From contig NC_088915.1 of the NCBI RefSeq assembly GCF_963576675.1, forward strand, positions 67,001-131,000: 64,000 nt of DNA, given 5' to 3'. Each line of letters opens with the position of its first letter. Position 1 is the first letter of the stretch. Positions 34,242 to 45,261 of this stretch are shown here, in pieces. The position numbers and the translations under genes were made by a program. The notes beneath the pieces were generated by a model that worked only from the letters and a program-made list of their open reading frames with translations, made no database searches and was not told where the DNA came from. Source of the stretch: Euphorbia lathyris (lineage: Eukaryota; Streptophyta; Magnoliopsida; Malpighiales; Euphorbiaceae).

Positions 34242-35447
34242 CTAAGCATGCGGCGGGGAATTCGGAGGTGTTGGTGAAGTTTCCACATTTCGGCGTCGGA
34301 AAAACGAAAGCATCCGATGCCGAGTCGATCTATGCGCACGCCTCAAAGAATTGAGGTTGTCATTCATCACCATGTTGTTCTCCACCAAATCATCAATCCG
34401 TAAATTCATTTGCCGATTATTGGCATTGATTTGGTTCAAAATTCTCCTTAAATCCACCAGATCATTATCGTGTGTTGCTTGGGCTTGTGGGGCATCTTCC
34501 GCTCCGTCCTCCGCTCCTTCTTCCTCGGTACCTACATTATGAGAACTAGAAGCACCTCCACCCATAGTGCCACGAAGATGAGCAATACGGGTAGCATAAG
34601 AAATAAAAACCGAAGGAGCCGCAGAAACCAATAAATGAGCCCGCTCAAGAGCCGCAATGTCCAAAACCGGAACATATCCATGGTAGGTGGACATATCAAA
34701 AGTAGCCAATTCATCCCGTGCTCCCAAAACAATAGCGGTTATGAAATTACTGAGAGGGACTTGAGTGGTATGAGCCCTCGAAGCACGATATAAATTGTCA
34801 AAAATCATTCCAATGCTATCAACCCGTAAACCCTTGAACAAACAATCCCAAACAAACAAATCCCGGACTTGAATCTTCGAACTCTCAACACGACCAAAAA
34901 GTGAAAAACTCAAATACTTGTGAAAGAAGAACACACAATTGTCCTTAATCAACTTGCTTGAAGTGTTTTTAGAATCAAAAGAAGTTTGGTCGGAAAGAGT
35001 TTGCCAAAAAGAGTTATTGTCAAAATCCCGAGGCTTATCATAAAAATCACTAGTAGGGAAACCAAACATGTTACCCATAGCCTCATAATCAACGGTATAG
35101 ATGACACCATTATTCCGAAAAGAAATTTCAGTCCTCTTTTTGTTCATCGTCAAAGTAACCAAAAATTCAACCACATACTCTTGAATTTGTGGAAAACGCA
35201 TAGAAGAAAAAGTTTCCCATCCCAAAGTTTCAATAAAAGCAGTAATTTGTGTAGTGAAGTTCAACTTCCTTACCGAATCAAAGTCAAGAAACTGCATATC
35301 CACGAACTTACGATTGGCGTTTGAAAAGTGCTTGAAACGTCCAACTTCTTCTTCAGAATGAATGTCGAAATAAGCCCCGCAACTAATCCTTAGGCGATTA
35401 GCCTCAGTGACAGTCGGCTTGTGTCCAACACGCTTTGCTCTAGGCAT
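34242..35447 (-). CDS. Athila 3' ORF E2 (ATHILA-type protein, 401 aa)
   Basis: An intact frame in the position where Athila elements carry an env-like or ORF1-type gene. The N-terminal 250 residues resemble the ATHILA/plant mobile domain family: FVDMQFLDFDSV, LGWETFSSMRFPQI, EISFRNNGVIYTVDYEAM and FHKYLSFSLFGR. The C-terminal part is acidic, then a likely coiled coil (DLVDLRRILNQINANNRQ) and a basic, proline-rich tail. No signal peptide or membrane segment is visible, so an envelope role is not supported. It is clearly related to E1 (36647-37474). An ATG at 35447 with a TATA box about 225 bp upstream supports its own transcript. Function unknown. Confidence 0.75.
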   Translation of the reverse strand: MPRAKRVGHKPTVTEANRLRISCGAYFDIHSEEEVGRFKHFSNANRKFVDMQFLDFDSVRKLNFTTQITAFIETLGWETFSSMRFPQIQEYVVEFLVTLTMNKKRTEISFRNNGVIYTVDYEAMGNMFGFPTSDFYDKPRDFDNNSFWQTLSDQTSFDSKNTSSKLIKDNCVFFFHKYLSFSLFGRVESSKIQVRDLFVWDCLFKGLRVDSIGMIFDNLYRASRAHTTQVPLSNFITAIVLGARDELATFDMSTYHGYVPVLDIAALERAHLLVSAAPSVFISYATRIAHLRGTMGGGASSSHNVGTEEEGAEDGAEDAPQAQATHDNDLVDLRRILNQINANNRQMNLRIDDLVENNMVMNDNLNSLRRAHRSTRHRMLSFFRRRNVETSPTPPNSPPHA

Positions 35448-35668
35448 GGTTATGGTGTTTAGGGTTTAGATGAAAAAGATGAAAAGAGAGAAAAGCTTGA
35501 GGTTGAAGATGAAGTAGAAGTGTTGTATGTAGACTTGAATTGAAAGGGGTAAGTGATTAAAAATGGTAATGATGAAATTGGGAAGAGTAAAAGTGAAGTA
35601 TTGGGAAGAGGTAAGAGTAGGGAATTGGTTAAAATTGGAGGTGGTGTAAGGGTTGTGTAAGGAATAGG

Positions 35669-36060
35669 TATATATATAGGGTTTGAAGAGGAAGTTTAAT
35701 AGGTAGAGTAGGAATAGGAAGAGTAATGAGTATAGTTGGAATAGGAAGAGGTGTAAGTAGAGGAGGAATAGGAAGAGTAATAGGTAGAGGTTAAATAGGA
35801 AAAAGGTTGAAAATTAGGCCAAAAATCCGGACTTGGAGTTGCCTTTAACACGTGTGTCGCGGTCGTGGATGTGTATCCGCGGCCGCGGATCGCGTTTTTC
35901 AGCCAATTTTTTCTTTGAATTGTTGTGGGAATTTGCTGAAGTTACCGAGAAATACACCATTCGCGGCCGCGAATCGCGTTTGGCAGCGAATTTTTTGTCT
36001 GAATTTGGAGTAAATTTGCTGAAGTTACCGAGAATCCATTAATTCTCGGCCGCGAATCAC
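35669..36060 (-). promoter_or_regulatory. Promoter-like module upstream of E2, with tandem duplication
   Basis: In transcription direction: GC motifs TCGGCCGCGA (36046-36055), CGCGGCCGCGAA (35962-35973) and CGCGGCCGCGGA (35878-35889), ACCGAGAA motifs (about 36028 and 35943), and a TATATATA box (35669-35679). A unit of about 83 bp holding CGCGGCCGCG and GAAGTTACCGAG is tandemly duplicated (about 35877-35950 and 35960-36034). The layout mirrors the LTR promoter. Promoter role is inferred. Confidence 0.5.
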
Positions 36061-36530
36061 CTCGTGGCTACCCAAATCTGCATATTAACTTCATTTCGTG
36101 CATTTTCTTGATAAATCCTATCCTGAACTCCTTAAAAAATGTTATCTGTACTTAAAAACATAAATGTAAAACATTAAATGATAAGGAAAACCAAAGGTTT
36201 ATCCTTATTAATGGAAAAATAAATGAAAAATGCTTTAATTAATGGTTGTTAAATTAAGAATAGGAAAGGTTTGGAACTAAAATTAATTGAAGCATTTATG
36301 TGCATGTATTAATGTAAGTTAAATGAATCTTTATTTAAGGAATTGAAACTTAGTTATTAATCATTTAATTAGTAATGAATGGATTAAGTTTGCACTTAAT
36401 AAGTGCATTAGTTTAGAATTATGGAATTAAATGTTAGTTTAACCAAATAATCAAAAACAGGAAATAATGCAAAAGAGAAAGATTTTTATTGAATAGAAAC
36501 ATATTTACAAACAAACGAAACAAAAGCTAT
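36061..36530. other. AT-rich spacer between E1 and E2
   Basis: Non-coding and AT-rich, with GC content falling sharply next to the GC-rich promoter-like block. Nothing else is recognised. Confidence 0.4.
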
Positions 36531-37474
36531 GCTAAAAATTCGTCCCTTTCAATCGGGATTTTCTTAGCCCTATAGCGTTCTATTTTCAACTGCACGAAGG
36601 CTTGACGTTCTTGTGCAGAAAGAAAATTGGGTCCTGATCGAAATACTCATTTCACTAGACCTTCATATTGTAAAAACTCATAGTCTAGCATTGGGAAAGA
36701 CTCAGCATCACTCCAAGGAACAGAAATACTTCCCTTGGTCCCTAGAATTATTCCACATACAATATTCCCGAATCCAACCTTCTTAGCCTTGGATCTAGAT
36801 GCGGCAACAAGACCCTCCATCAGAATTTTTGAAGAATCAACCACGTTGCCTTGAAATATATCGCCAAGGACATAAAGATCAGATTCTTGGACGACACTAC
36901 TGAACGTGCGACCGAACAGGCTGTGACTCAGAAACTTATGCAAATATAGCATAGAGTTGGAATAGAAAGACTTATTATAGGCAAGTTTTGGGTGGAAAGG
37001 CCAGATGCCGGTGAGCATTTGCCAAATATCAGTGGACGTCATATCTCTTCTATGATGACGTTTGGTAGTATCCTTCAAGGGAAAACCAAACCAAGCATGT
37101 AATTCTGGATATCCAAAAGTGAAAGTTTTGCCATCCCGACGAAAACTAAGACGCACCCGATGCTTGTTAACAAAGCGAACCGTACAGAAGAACTCTAATA
37201 TCCAGTCTCCAATTATAGGAAACTTCATATCAACAAATCTGGTCCATCCTAAGCGTTCCATGTAGCGACTCATATCTTCTTTAATTCCCAACTGATCGTT
37301 AAGAAAGTCATCCATGTATAGCATTCCGACAAAGAATGTGTATCGAAGCCTCAAGAATCGCCTTCCCTCATCATGATTGAAGATGGGAAAGTTACATCCG
37401 TAACGCTCTGATATATCAACATGCTTATTGCGTGAAGCAATAACTTTCTTAGATGAAGTGTTTGAGGAAGTCAT
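36531..37474 (-). pseudogene. Athila 3' ORF E1 (ATHILA-type protein), probable premature TGA
   Basis: The frame of 275 codons (36647-37474) contains ATHILA/plant mobile domain motifs parallel to E2: LGWTRFVDMKFPIIGDWILEFF, SFRRDGKTFTFGYPELHAWFG, YLHKFLSHSLFGR and DIFQGNVVDSSKILME. After TGA at 36647-36649 the same frame stays open for about 38 more codons (motif GPNFLSAQERQAF) to a TAG near 36531, so the TGA probably replaced a sense codon, most simply Trp. No membrane segment is visible. It lies directly after pol and upstream of E2, from which it probably differs by an old duplication. Function unknown. Confidence 0.65.
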
Positions 37475-37596
37475 GGTGTTTGGAATGATTAAGGAAGAAA
37501 GGTTCTGAACTTAGTTTCTGGATTGTTGAATGGTAAGAAAATCAGAGAATTGTTCTGATTGAGATGAAAAGAAAGTGACAGAAAACTGAACCTCTA

Positions 37597-37870
37597 GAAC
37601 CTATTTATAAGATCCTAGGACGAAAAGAGGTGTTGTTTTTTAAATGAAAAGGCATGAAACAGACCTTTTAGAAATGAAGAAACTTAATGCTTCGTTTCTG
37701 AAGAGTTGCATCTGCTGGAAAAAGGGTCAATTTTTGCATAATTTCCCCGTGTCGCGACCGAGGATGCTGACCCGCGGTCGCGACACGCTGATTTCCTTGC
37801 GGAAATCAGTTGTCAAAACTCCAAATTTCTGATCCTCTACCGAGAATCCTCATCCTCGGTAAGTTCAGAA
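37597..37870 (-). promoter_or_regulatory. Promoter-like module upstream of E1
   Basis: In transcription direction: a palindromic TACCGAG...CTCGGTA (37838-37861), a 12-bp perfect inverted repeat GTGTCGCGACCG/CGGTCGCGACAC (37749-37760 and 37775-37786), then a TATA box TTATAAATAGG on the minus strand (37600-37610), about 130 bp before the E1 ATG. Order and spacing match the LTR and E2 modules. Promoter role is inferred. Confidence 0.5.
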
Positions 37871-37898
37871 ATTTTCCTTTCAATTTGAAATCAGAATT

Positions 37899-38070
37899 CT
37901 CAACTGAGAATCTGAAATCCTCTACAAGTCCAGAAATTTTCCTGGCTACTAATTATACCCAAATTCTCAACTGAGAATTTTAAATTCTCTATAATTTCAG
38001 AAATTTCTTACCTCCTTAAGAATTCTATATATGTGAATCCTCAACTGAGAATTTCAAATTCTCAACTGAG
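37899..38070. repeat. Four copies of a CTCAACTGAG palindrome
   Basis: CTCAACTGAG occurs at 37899-37908, 37966-37975, 38040-38049 and 38061-38070, each usually within a longer inverted repeat (AATTCTCA ... TGAGAATT). The cluster lies between the end of pol and the E1 promoter-like module. Confidence 0.8.
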
Positions 38071-38239
38071 AATCACTGAATTTCTTCTAATTCTCATTAA
38101 ATTCCTAAAAATTAATTAAAATCATGACTTGTATATATTTTTCTATATCTAAAATTCTAATATAAAATGATATAATCTAAACAAAACAAAAATAAAAATA
38201 AAAAATAATAAAAACTAACTATTAGAAAAATGAAATGAT

Positions 38240-41200
38240 TTATATGTCAGGAAATCTTGTTACGAAATTAGTTCCTATTTCGGAAATATTTTCGTAATAA
38301 ATTTTACATCGATTACCGTTAACTTTAAAACGATTACCGTTGGTTTCCTCAAGTTCCAAAGAACCATAGTCGAATGTTTTGACGACTAAATACGGTCTGT
38401 CCCATCTGGACTTAAGTTTTCCTGGAAATATACGAAGCAGTGAATTAAATAACAGCACCTTATCTCCGACATTAAAGTGTTTGACTTTGATCTTGGCATC
38501 GTGCCATTTTTTCACTTTTTCTTTATAAATCCTCGCATTTTCATACGATAGATGTCGTAACTCATCTAACTCATTTAAATTGAGCAAACGTTTCTTTCCT
38601 GCTTGTTGTAAATCAAAATTAAGTTTTCTAATAGCCCAATAGGCTTTGTGTTCTAATTCAACTGGTAAATGACATGCTTTTCCATATACCAAATGGTATG
38701 GAGTCATTCCTATTGGTGATTTAAATGCAGTACGGTATGCCCATAGCGCATTATTGAGTTTTTGTGACCAATCTTTTCTTGATGATGAAACAGTTTTCTC
38801 TAGAATCCATTTGAGTTCTCTATTTGAGATCTCTGTCTGACCATTCGACTGAGGATGGTATGGCGTTGACACGCGGTGGCGTACTCCATATTTTTTCATA
38901 AGCATATCAAAATTTCGATTTATGAAATGGGTATCGCCATCACTAACAACGAATCTAGGACAACCGAATCTATAAAATATATCGTCAAGAAAATTAATAA
39001 CTACTTTAGAATCATTCGTAGGGGTTGCAATTGCTTCAACCCACTTTGAAACATAATCAACGGCTACTAATATGTAAGTTTTACCATTGGAAGGTGGAAA
39101 AGGTCCCATGAAATCAATTCCCCACATGTCGAAGATTTCAACTTCCAACACGTTTTTGAGGGGCATCTCATCTTTCCTTCCTAAATTTCCCGTTCTTTGG
39201 CATTTATCACAACGAGTAATAAATGAACCAACGTCCTTAAACATTGTAGGCCAAAAGAAACCACATTCTAATATTTTAGCTACCGTTTTATTAACTCCAT
39301 TATGTCCTCCATATGAGCTGGAATGACATTCTGTTATTATAGATTCATATTCATTTTCTCCAACACATCTCCTAATTATCCCGTCACCACATGATTTGAA
39401 TAGAAATGGATCTTCCCAAAAATATTGTTTAATATCGAAGAAAAATTTCTTCCTTTGTTGGGAAGATAATCCTTCCGGAACAATATCGGTTGCAAGATAA
39501 TTAGCAAAATCTGCATACCATGGTGACATGATACTTTCTACTTGATAGAGATGTTCATCGGGGAAATCATCTCGTATACCGACAGTTTCACCTATAGGAC
39601 CGTTTTCATCTTCTAGTCTCGATAGATGATCGGCGACAAGGTTTTCTACTCCCTTTTTGTCTTTAATTTCTATATCAAATTCTTGTAACAACAAAACCCA
39701 TCTAATCAGACGCGGTTTTGCATCTTTCTTAGCAAACAGATAACGTAAAGCTGCGTGATCTGTATAAATAATAACTTTAGATCCTAACAAGTATGACCTA
39801 AACTTATCACATGCAAATACTACGGCTAACATCTCTTTTTCTGTTGTTGTGTAATTTAATTGTGCACCGGACAATGTGTGACTTGCATAATAAATAACAT
39901 TTAATCTTTTATCCTTTCTTTGACCTAAAACACATCCCACTGCTAGGTCACTTGCATCACACATGATTTCAAAAGGTAAATCCCAATCGGGCTTAGCAAT
40001 TATGGGTGCACTGACTAAGGCTGTTTTCAATGTTTCGAAAGCTTTAATGCAATCTTCATTAAAGTCGAAGGTTGAATCCTTCATAAGTAAATTAGTAAGT
40101 GGTTTGGAAATTACAGAAAAGTTTTTTATAAATCTTCTGTAAAAACCTGCATGTCCTAGAAAAGATCTTACTCCCTTGACAGTTGTTGGTGGGGGTAATT
40201 TTTCTATTACTGAAGTTTTTGCTCTATCCACTTCTAATCCTTTTTCGGATATTTTATGACCTAAAACAATTCCTTCGTCAACCATGAAATGACATTTTTC
40301 CCAATTTAATACTAAATTCGTTTCTTCGCATCTAGAAAGAACTTTATCTAAGTTTTTTAAACATGCATCAAAAGAATCTCCATAAACTGAAAAATCATCC
40401 ATAAATACTTCCATGATATCTTCGATGAAATCATTAAAAATTGCAGTCATACAACGTTGAAAAGTTGCTGGTGCATTACATAGACCAAAAGGCATTGTTC
40501 TATATGCAAATGTTCCATAAGGACATGTGAAGGTTGTTTTATCTTGGTCATCCGGGTAAATATATATTTGAAAGAATCCGGAATAGCCATCAATAAAACA
40601 ATAAAATGCATGACCGGATATCCTTTCGATCATTTGATCGATGAAAGGTAAAGGAAAGTGATCTTTCCGAGTTGCCTTATTTAGGTTCCTATAATCTATA
40701 CAAACCCTCCAACCAGTGGTGGTTCGCGTAGGTATTAATTCACCTTCATCATTCCTTACTACAGTTATACCTCCCTTTTTGGGTACACAATGGATTGGAC
40801 TAACCCATTCACTATCCGAAATAGGATAAATGATTCCATTGTCTAAAAGTTTAGTAATCTCATTTTTGACTACTTCTTTCATGTTCGGATTTAAACGTCT
40901 TTGTCTATCCGCTTTAGGTGGCTTATCTTCTTCTAAGTGAATCCTATGCATTACAATACTAGGATTAATTCCTTTTAAATCTGAAATCTGCCATCCCATA
41001 CTTCCTATTCTATTTCTAACAACTTCTTTCAATTTTTCTTCTTGATTTTCTGTTAATTTGTTAGAGATGATTATAGGTAGAGTATCACTTCCGCCTAGGA
41101 AAGTGTATCTCAGATGGTTTGGTAATTCTTTAAGTTCTAATTTAGGTGGAACTATTACTGAAGGCGGAACTGGTCCATCTTCTCGAATTAAGGGCTCTGG

Positions 41201-43507
41201 GTCCTTATCTTCTAATTCTTCACCCATTATAGGTTCCATTATTTCTTCTCTTTGAACAATTTCATTAACACATTCTTCAACTAAATCAAGCTTCATACAA
41301 GCGAAATCCTCCATAGGATATTTCATCGCTTGATTCATATCGAACTCGATCTTATCGTCACCTATTCTTAAAACTACTTTTCCTTCCGACACATCAACTA
41401 GAGCACGTCCCGTGTTCATGAATGGTCTACCAAAGATTAGTGGACAATTAGCATCATAAGCAAAATCTAAGATAACAAAGTCAGTAGGAAAAATAAATTT
41501 GTCAACTTTCACCAAAACGTCTTTAATTATACCATATGGTCTTTTAGTGGATTGATCCGCTAATTGCAAAACCATATTGGTACGCTTGATGTCTTCTTCT
41601 AAACCTAATTTCTCAAAAATAGACAATGGCATCAAGTTTATACTAGCTCCTAAATCACAAAGACAACTTGGGAATTCCATATTTCCCAAAGTACACGGAA
41701 TGGTAAAGCATCCGGGATCTTTGAGTTTAGTAGGTAATTTGCTTGATACTATCGAACTACATTCTTCAGAAAGTGAAATGGATGAAATTCCTTCCCAACT
41801 AATCTTTTTTGAGATTAAATCTTTCAAGAATTTTCCATAGTTAGGAATTTGCGTAATTGCATCCATGAATGTTAAATTTATATGCAAATTTTTAAGTTTA
41901 TCTAAAAATGATAAAAGTTGTTTATCATGGTCCTTATTTCGGACCCTGTGTGGAAAAGGTGGTTTTGGTACAAAAGGTTTCGGATTAGAGTCAATTTTTG
42001 TATCTTTTTGTTTTAATGTATCTTCTTTGGATTTTGGTAAATCATTTCCAGGTAAAGTTGAATTTCCGGGCATTTCCGGACCTATGTAGTTTTTTCCTGA
42101 GCGAAGAGTGATAGCCTTAACATGCTCTTTCGGATTTTCTTCCATTTGGCTGGGAAGACTTCCCTCTTTGCGGGATGGAATTGATTTAGCAAGTTGTCCA
42201 ATTTGAACCTCCAAATTATGGATGCTAAATGATTGGTTTTTGATAAGCTGATCGAATTTATTTTCGATCCGTTTAAAACCATCGTCTTGATTACTTACCT
42301 TTCCATTCATAGCATCAATAAATTTGTCGATTTTTGAAGATAAAGTGCTAATCGTATCTCTTGTTTGATTTTGATAATTATTTATCCGATATTGATTAGC
42401 ATTTGCATTATTATTATTATTACCATCTTTCCAGTTAAAGTTAGGATGATTTCTCCATCCAGGATTATAAGTATTAGAATAAGGATTAGTAGTTTGGTTT
42501 TGTCCTTGGACAAAATTTACCTGTTCTATCTCATTCATACCTTCGTAATCAATGTCTCTCTGGATTGGATCATTAGGATCGCATGGTGCCATAAATTTAT
42601 CAATTTTGTGCGATAGGGCAGAAAATTGGGCTTGTAACATTGCTACAGGATCAAGATTCATTATACCTTTAACCGATGATGTACCTGAGGATGATGGTTT
42701 CGCCGTCGGTATATGGCCACGCTCGGCGGGCCACATACTGCTGTTGATTGCCATTTCTTCCAAAAGTTCTCTTGCTTGGGCGGACGTCTTCTTCATAAAT
42801 AACCCTCCAGACATAGCATCTAATGAACCTCTAGTTGTAGGATTTAATCCATTATAGAATGTCTACATTAAAAGTGCATCTGGCAGTTGGTGGTGTGGGC
42901 ATAAACATTGAAGTTCTTTAAAACGTTCCCAAGCTTCATAAAGAGTTTCATTATCATTTTGTGTAAAAGATGTCAACTCTTTGATGACTCTTGCGGTTTT
43001 TGCTAAGGGAAAATATTTTTGTAAAAATGCTTGGGCTAATTGGTCCCAAGTTTCAAATGTTGCAGCAGGCATAGAAGTTAACCAAATTTTTGCCTTATCC
43101 TTCAAAGTGAAAGGAAAGAGGCGAAGTTTGATTGCTTCGGCTGTTACATCAGTAATTTTAAAAGTGTCACAAATTTCTAAGAAATTTGTCAAATGTGCAT
43201 TAGGGTTTTCGTTAGGTAGTCCATAAAACGTTACGTTGTTTTGCAACATATTAAGCAAAGCAGGCTTAATTTCAAATTGATTTGTGTTTATACGGGGTCT
43301 AACTACACTATTAGTTACACCGGTCATTCCTGGCCTAGCATAATCCATAAGTGTCGGTGGATCGGCCATAATCTCTGGCTGGTCTACTTTGGTTTTTAAG
43401 GGTGTTTTGTCTTTGTTTTTCTTGTTTTTCTTGTTTTTCTTAAGTGTTCTTTCAATTTCTGGATCTAAAGGATCTGGTGGCGTGCCCGAATTTCGCAAAC
43501 TGCGCAT
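38240..43507 (-). pseudogene. Athila gag-pol polyprotein with one in-frame TAG
   Basis: One reading frame from ATG at 43507 to the stop at 38240 is interrupted only by TAG at 42863-42865 in Gag (context ALLM-stop-TFYNGL; Gln expected, CAG to TAG). Downstream, 1,524 codons stay open. Domains by residue from 42814: rest of Gag; protease with [10 protein letters not shown] (about 386); RT with [14 protein letters not shown] and [10 protein letters not shown] (about 803); RNase H ([19 protein letters not shown], about 970); integrase zinc finger (HSSSYGGH ... CDKCQ, about 1161-1195), catalytic D/D/E around DFMGPF (1235), VSDGDTHF (1292) and [11 protein letters not shown] (1325). It would copy and integrate the element. 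Apart from the TAG it looks intact. Confidence 0.93.
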
Positions 43508-43676
43508 GAACTTAAAATTGTTACACGAGCCAAACTACCTTCAAAACAAAATTGAAAACAAGTATGTTATATAACTGAAAATAAATAAAATATAAAAATT
43601 GTATAAAAATAATGTATAAACCTATATTCGAAAATAAAATACGAAAAATAAAAATTTTGTCAAAAATTTTGGCGTA

Positions 43677-43694
43677 TCCCCGGCAACGGCGCCA
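43677..43694 (-). promoter_or_regulatory. Primer binding site, tRNA-Asp
   Basis: The plus strand reads TCCCCGGCAACGGCGCCA, identical to the 3' end of plant tRNA-Asp(GUC) including CCA; the element strand is therefore complementary to that tRNA over 18 bases. It lies six bases from the 5' LTR. Confidence 0.92.
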
Positions 43695-43700
43695 AAAACT

Positions 43701-45261
43701 TGTTGAGCGATTTCCGCAAGTGCACGGTTTCGCTTGTAGTAATAAAAATATCGATCCCACAGGGATACGTTTTTTAACGAAAAAACTTATTTTTTGAATT
43801 TGTTAATTTCGAACTAGTTAGATTTACTATTAAATGTAAATGAAAAGTGAAAATTGGTTTAATTGAATTTAGGAAATTTGTTTAATTGAATTTGTGAACT
43901 TTGAGTATTTGAAAATGCTGGAATAAGATTTTATATTTAGAATAAATCGATTGTTAGAAAGGTCTTCTGATTTTAAGGATGAATTTTACAAAACAGGAAC
44001 ATTTAGAACTTTTTAGAAAAACGAAAGAATTTATTCATTTGCATTAAGCAAAGAAAACAACTTAAACTTTGTATCAATTATGATGATGAAATAAATGACG
44101 GAACCTCTAATTAATTGGCTTTGAACGCGACAAAACCCTTTCGGGATAGTGGCCCTTACTCAAATTAAAACTCTTTCGAGATGATAATTTGCCTAAGTGT
44201 TCAACAAAGTTTCCTTGTAATGATTTTGAATTCAAGTGCATGTTAATGAAAACACCAGCCTCACTTATATTGGATTGGTTACCATAAGTGCTGCATAACG
44301 ATTTGTCGAATAGAACGGACTTTATTAGATGAAATATAAATTGATACAAGTTTACAGAGAACAAGGAGCATCGAGTTCTTCGAGGGCGTGCAAGTGAAGG
44401 GCTTGATCGGTTCCGCTTCCTTGGGTTTCCTAAGAGGTTGTCAGGCTCAGGGGCGAACACTCTACTCAATCTTCTCGCTGTAACTTCGTAATAGGGATTC
44501 GGTCGGCCACTACCATGATGCAAACTAAAACTGGAACAATGTCTAAACGCTACTGAGTTGTAATTAAACTATAAACAATATGTGTACCTCATCTTGTTTT
44601 GTACAGAATCTAATTTCTAACTCTCGAAATGTGTTTACTTAGAACTTCGACATAAGTTCTACGCTCTGATTCTATATCTATATTATAACATTTCACAGCC
44701 ACTTTTTCTCAACATCAACTCTTTATTTATAGATGTTGAAGGGTTGTGTTTGAAGTGATGTATCCGTTGGTTAAGAGTCGTGTCCGTTGTGAAAGGACGT
44801 CTTTATCCACTTGAACGAACGCGTTTCTTGGATTTTCAGCATGTGTTAAATGCTCTTTGTAAATTTTCTGCACTTACCGAGGATGGTAATCCGCGGCCGT
44901 GAATGACGTAGCATTGAGTTGAGCTTCGGACGAAGGGGAGAAATAGCTATACCACGCGTGTCGCGGCCGCGGGTTGAGGATCCACTGTCGCGGCCTGGTG
45001 ATTTTTCTCACTTCTTAGCTTTCATTCGTGTCTTCGACTTAGCGCTTTCGATTTACGTCGTCTTTGACTCCTTTTGTAGGGTTTTTCTTCTGTTTTAGAT
45101 CCTTTTTCGTTCCTATTTGGATTTTACCAAATATTTAGGTACCTTGCAAGAAAGAAAGATATTCGAGAGTAAAAGTAATCTAAACAGATATAAATAACAC
45201 GAATTTGTAATAAAAATGATGTAAATGTTAATGATATTTTAGGTATATTTTGGGCTTAACA
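43701..45261 (-). repeat. 5' LTR of the Athila-like element
   Basis: This is the 1,561-bp partner of 31260-32820, with about 13 visible differences. It holds the same TATA and GC-motif module, which here would drive the genomic transcript into gag-pol. Confidence 0.95.

Larger units (their letters stand above)
31260..45261 (-). mobile_element. Complete Athila-like Ty3/gypsy retrotransposon, 14.0 kb
   Basis: Two 1,561-bp LTRs (TGTTGAGCG...GCTTAACA) are flanked by a perfect CTTTC duplication. The element reads on the minus strand: 5' LTR 43701-45261, tRNA-Asp primer site, gag-pol, two ORFs after pol, a non-coding tract, 3' LTR 31260-32820. By eye I count about 13 differences between the LTRs (about 0.8%), mostly transitions, so insertion is recent. 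Length, primer site, RT style and the extra 3' ORFs fit the Athila lineage. Confidence 0.95.

Noticed and set aside
34242..37474. Envelope protein for the Athila 3' ORFs
   Set aside because: Neither ORF shows a signal peptide or membrane segment. They fit the ATHILA/plant mobile domain family better, so an envelope role is not supported.
43677..43694. Sequence matching the end of tRNA-Asp
   Set aside because: Only the 3' 18 bases are present and they lie beside an LTR, so it is a primer binding site and not a tRNA gene.
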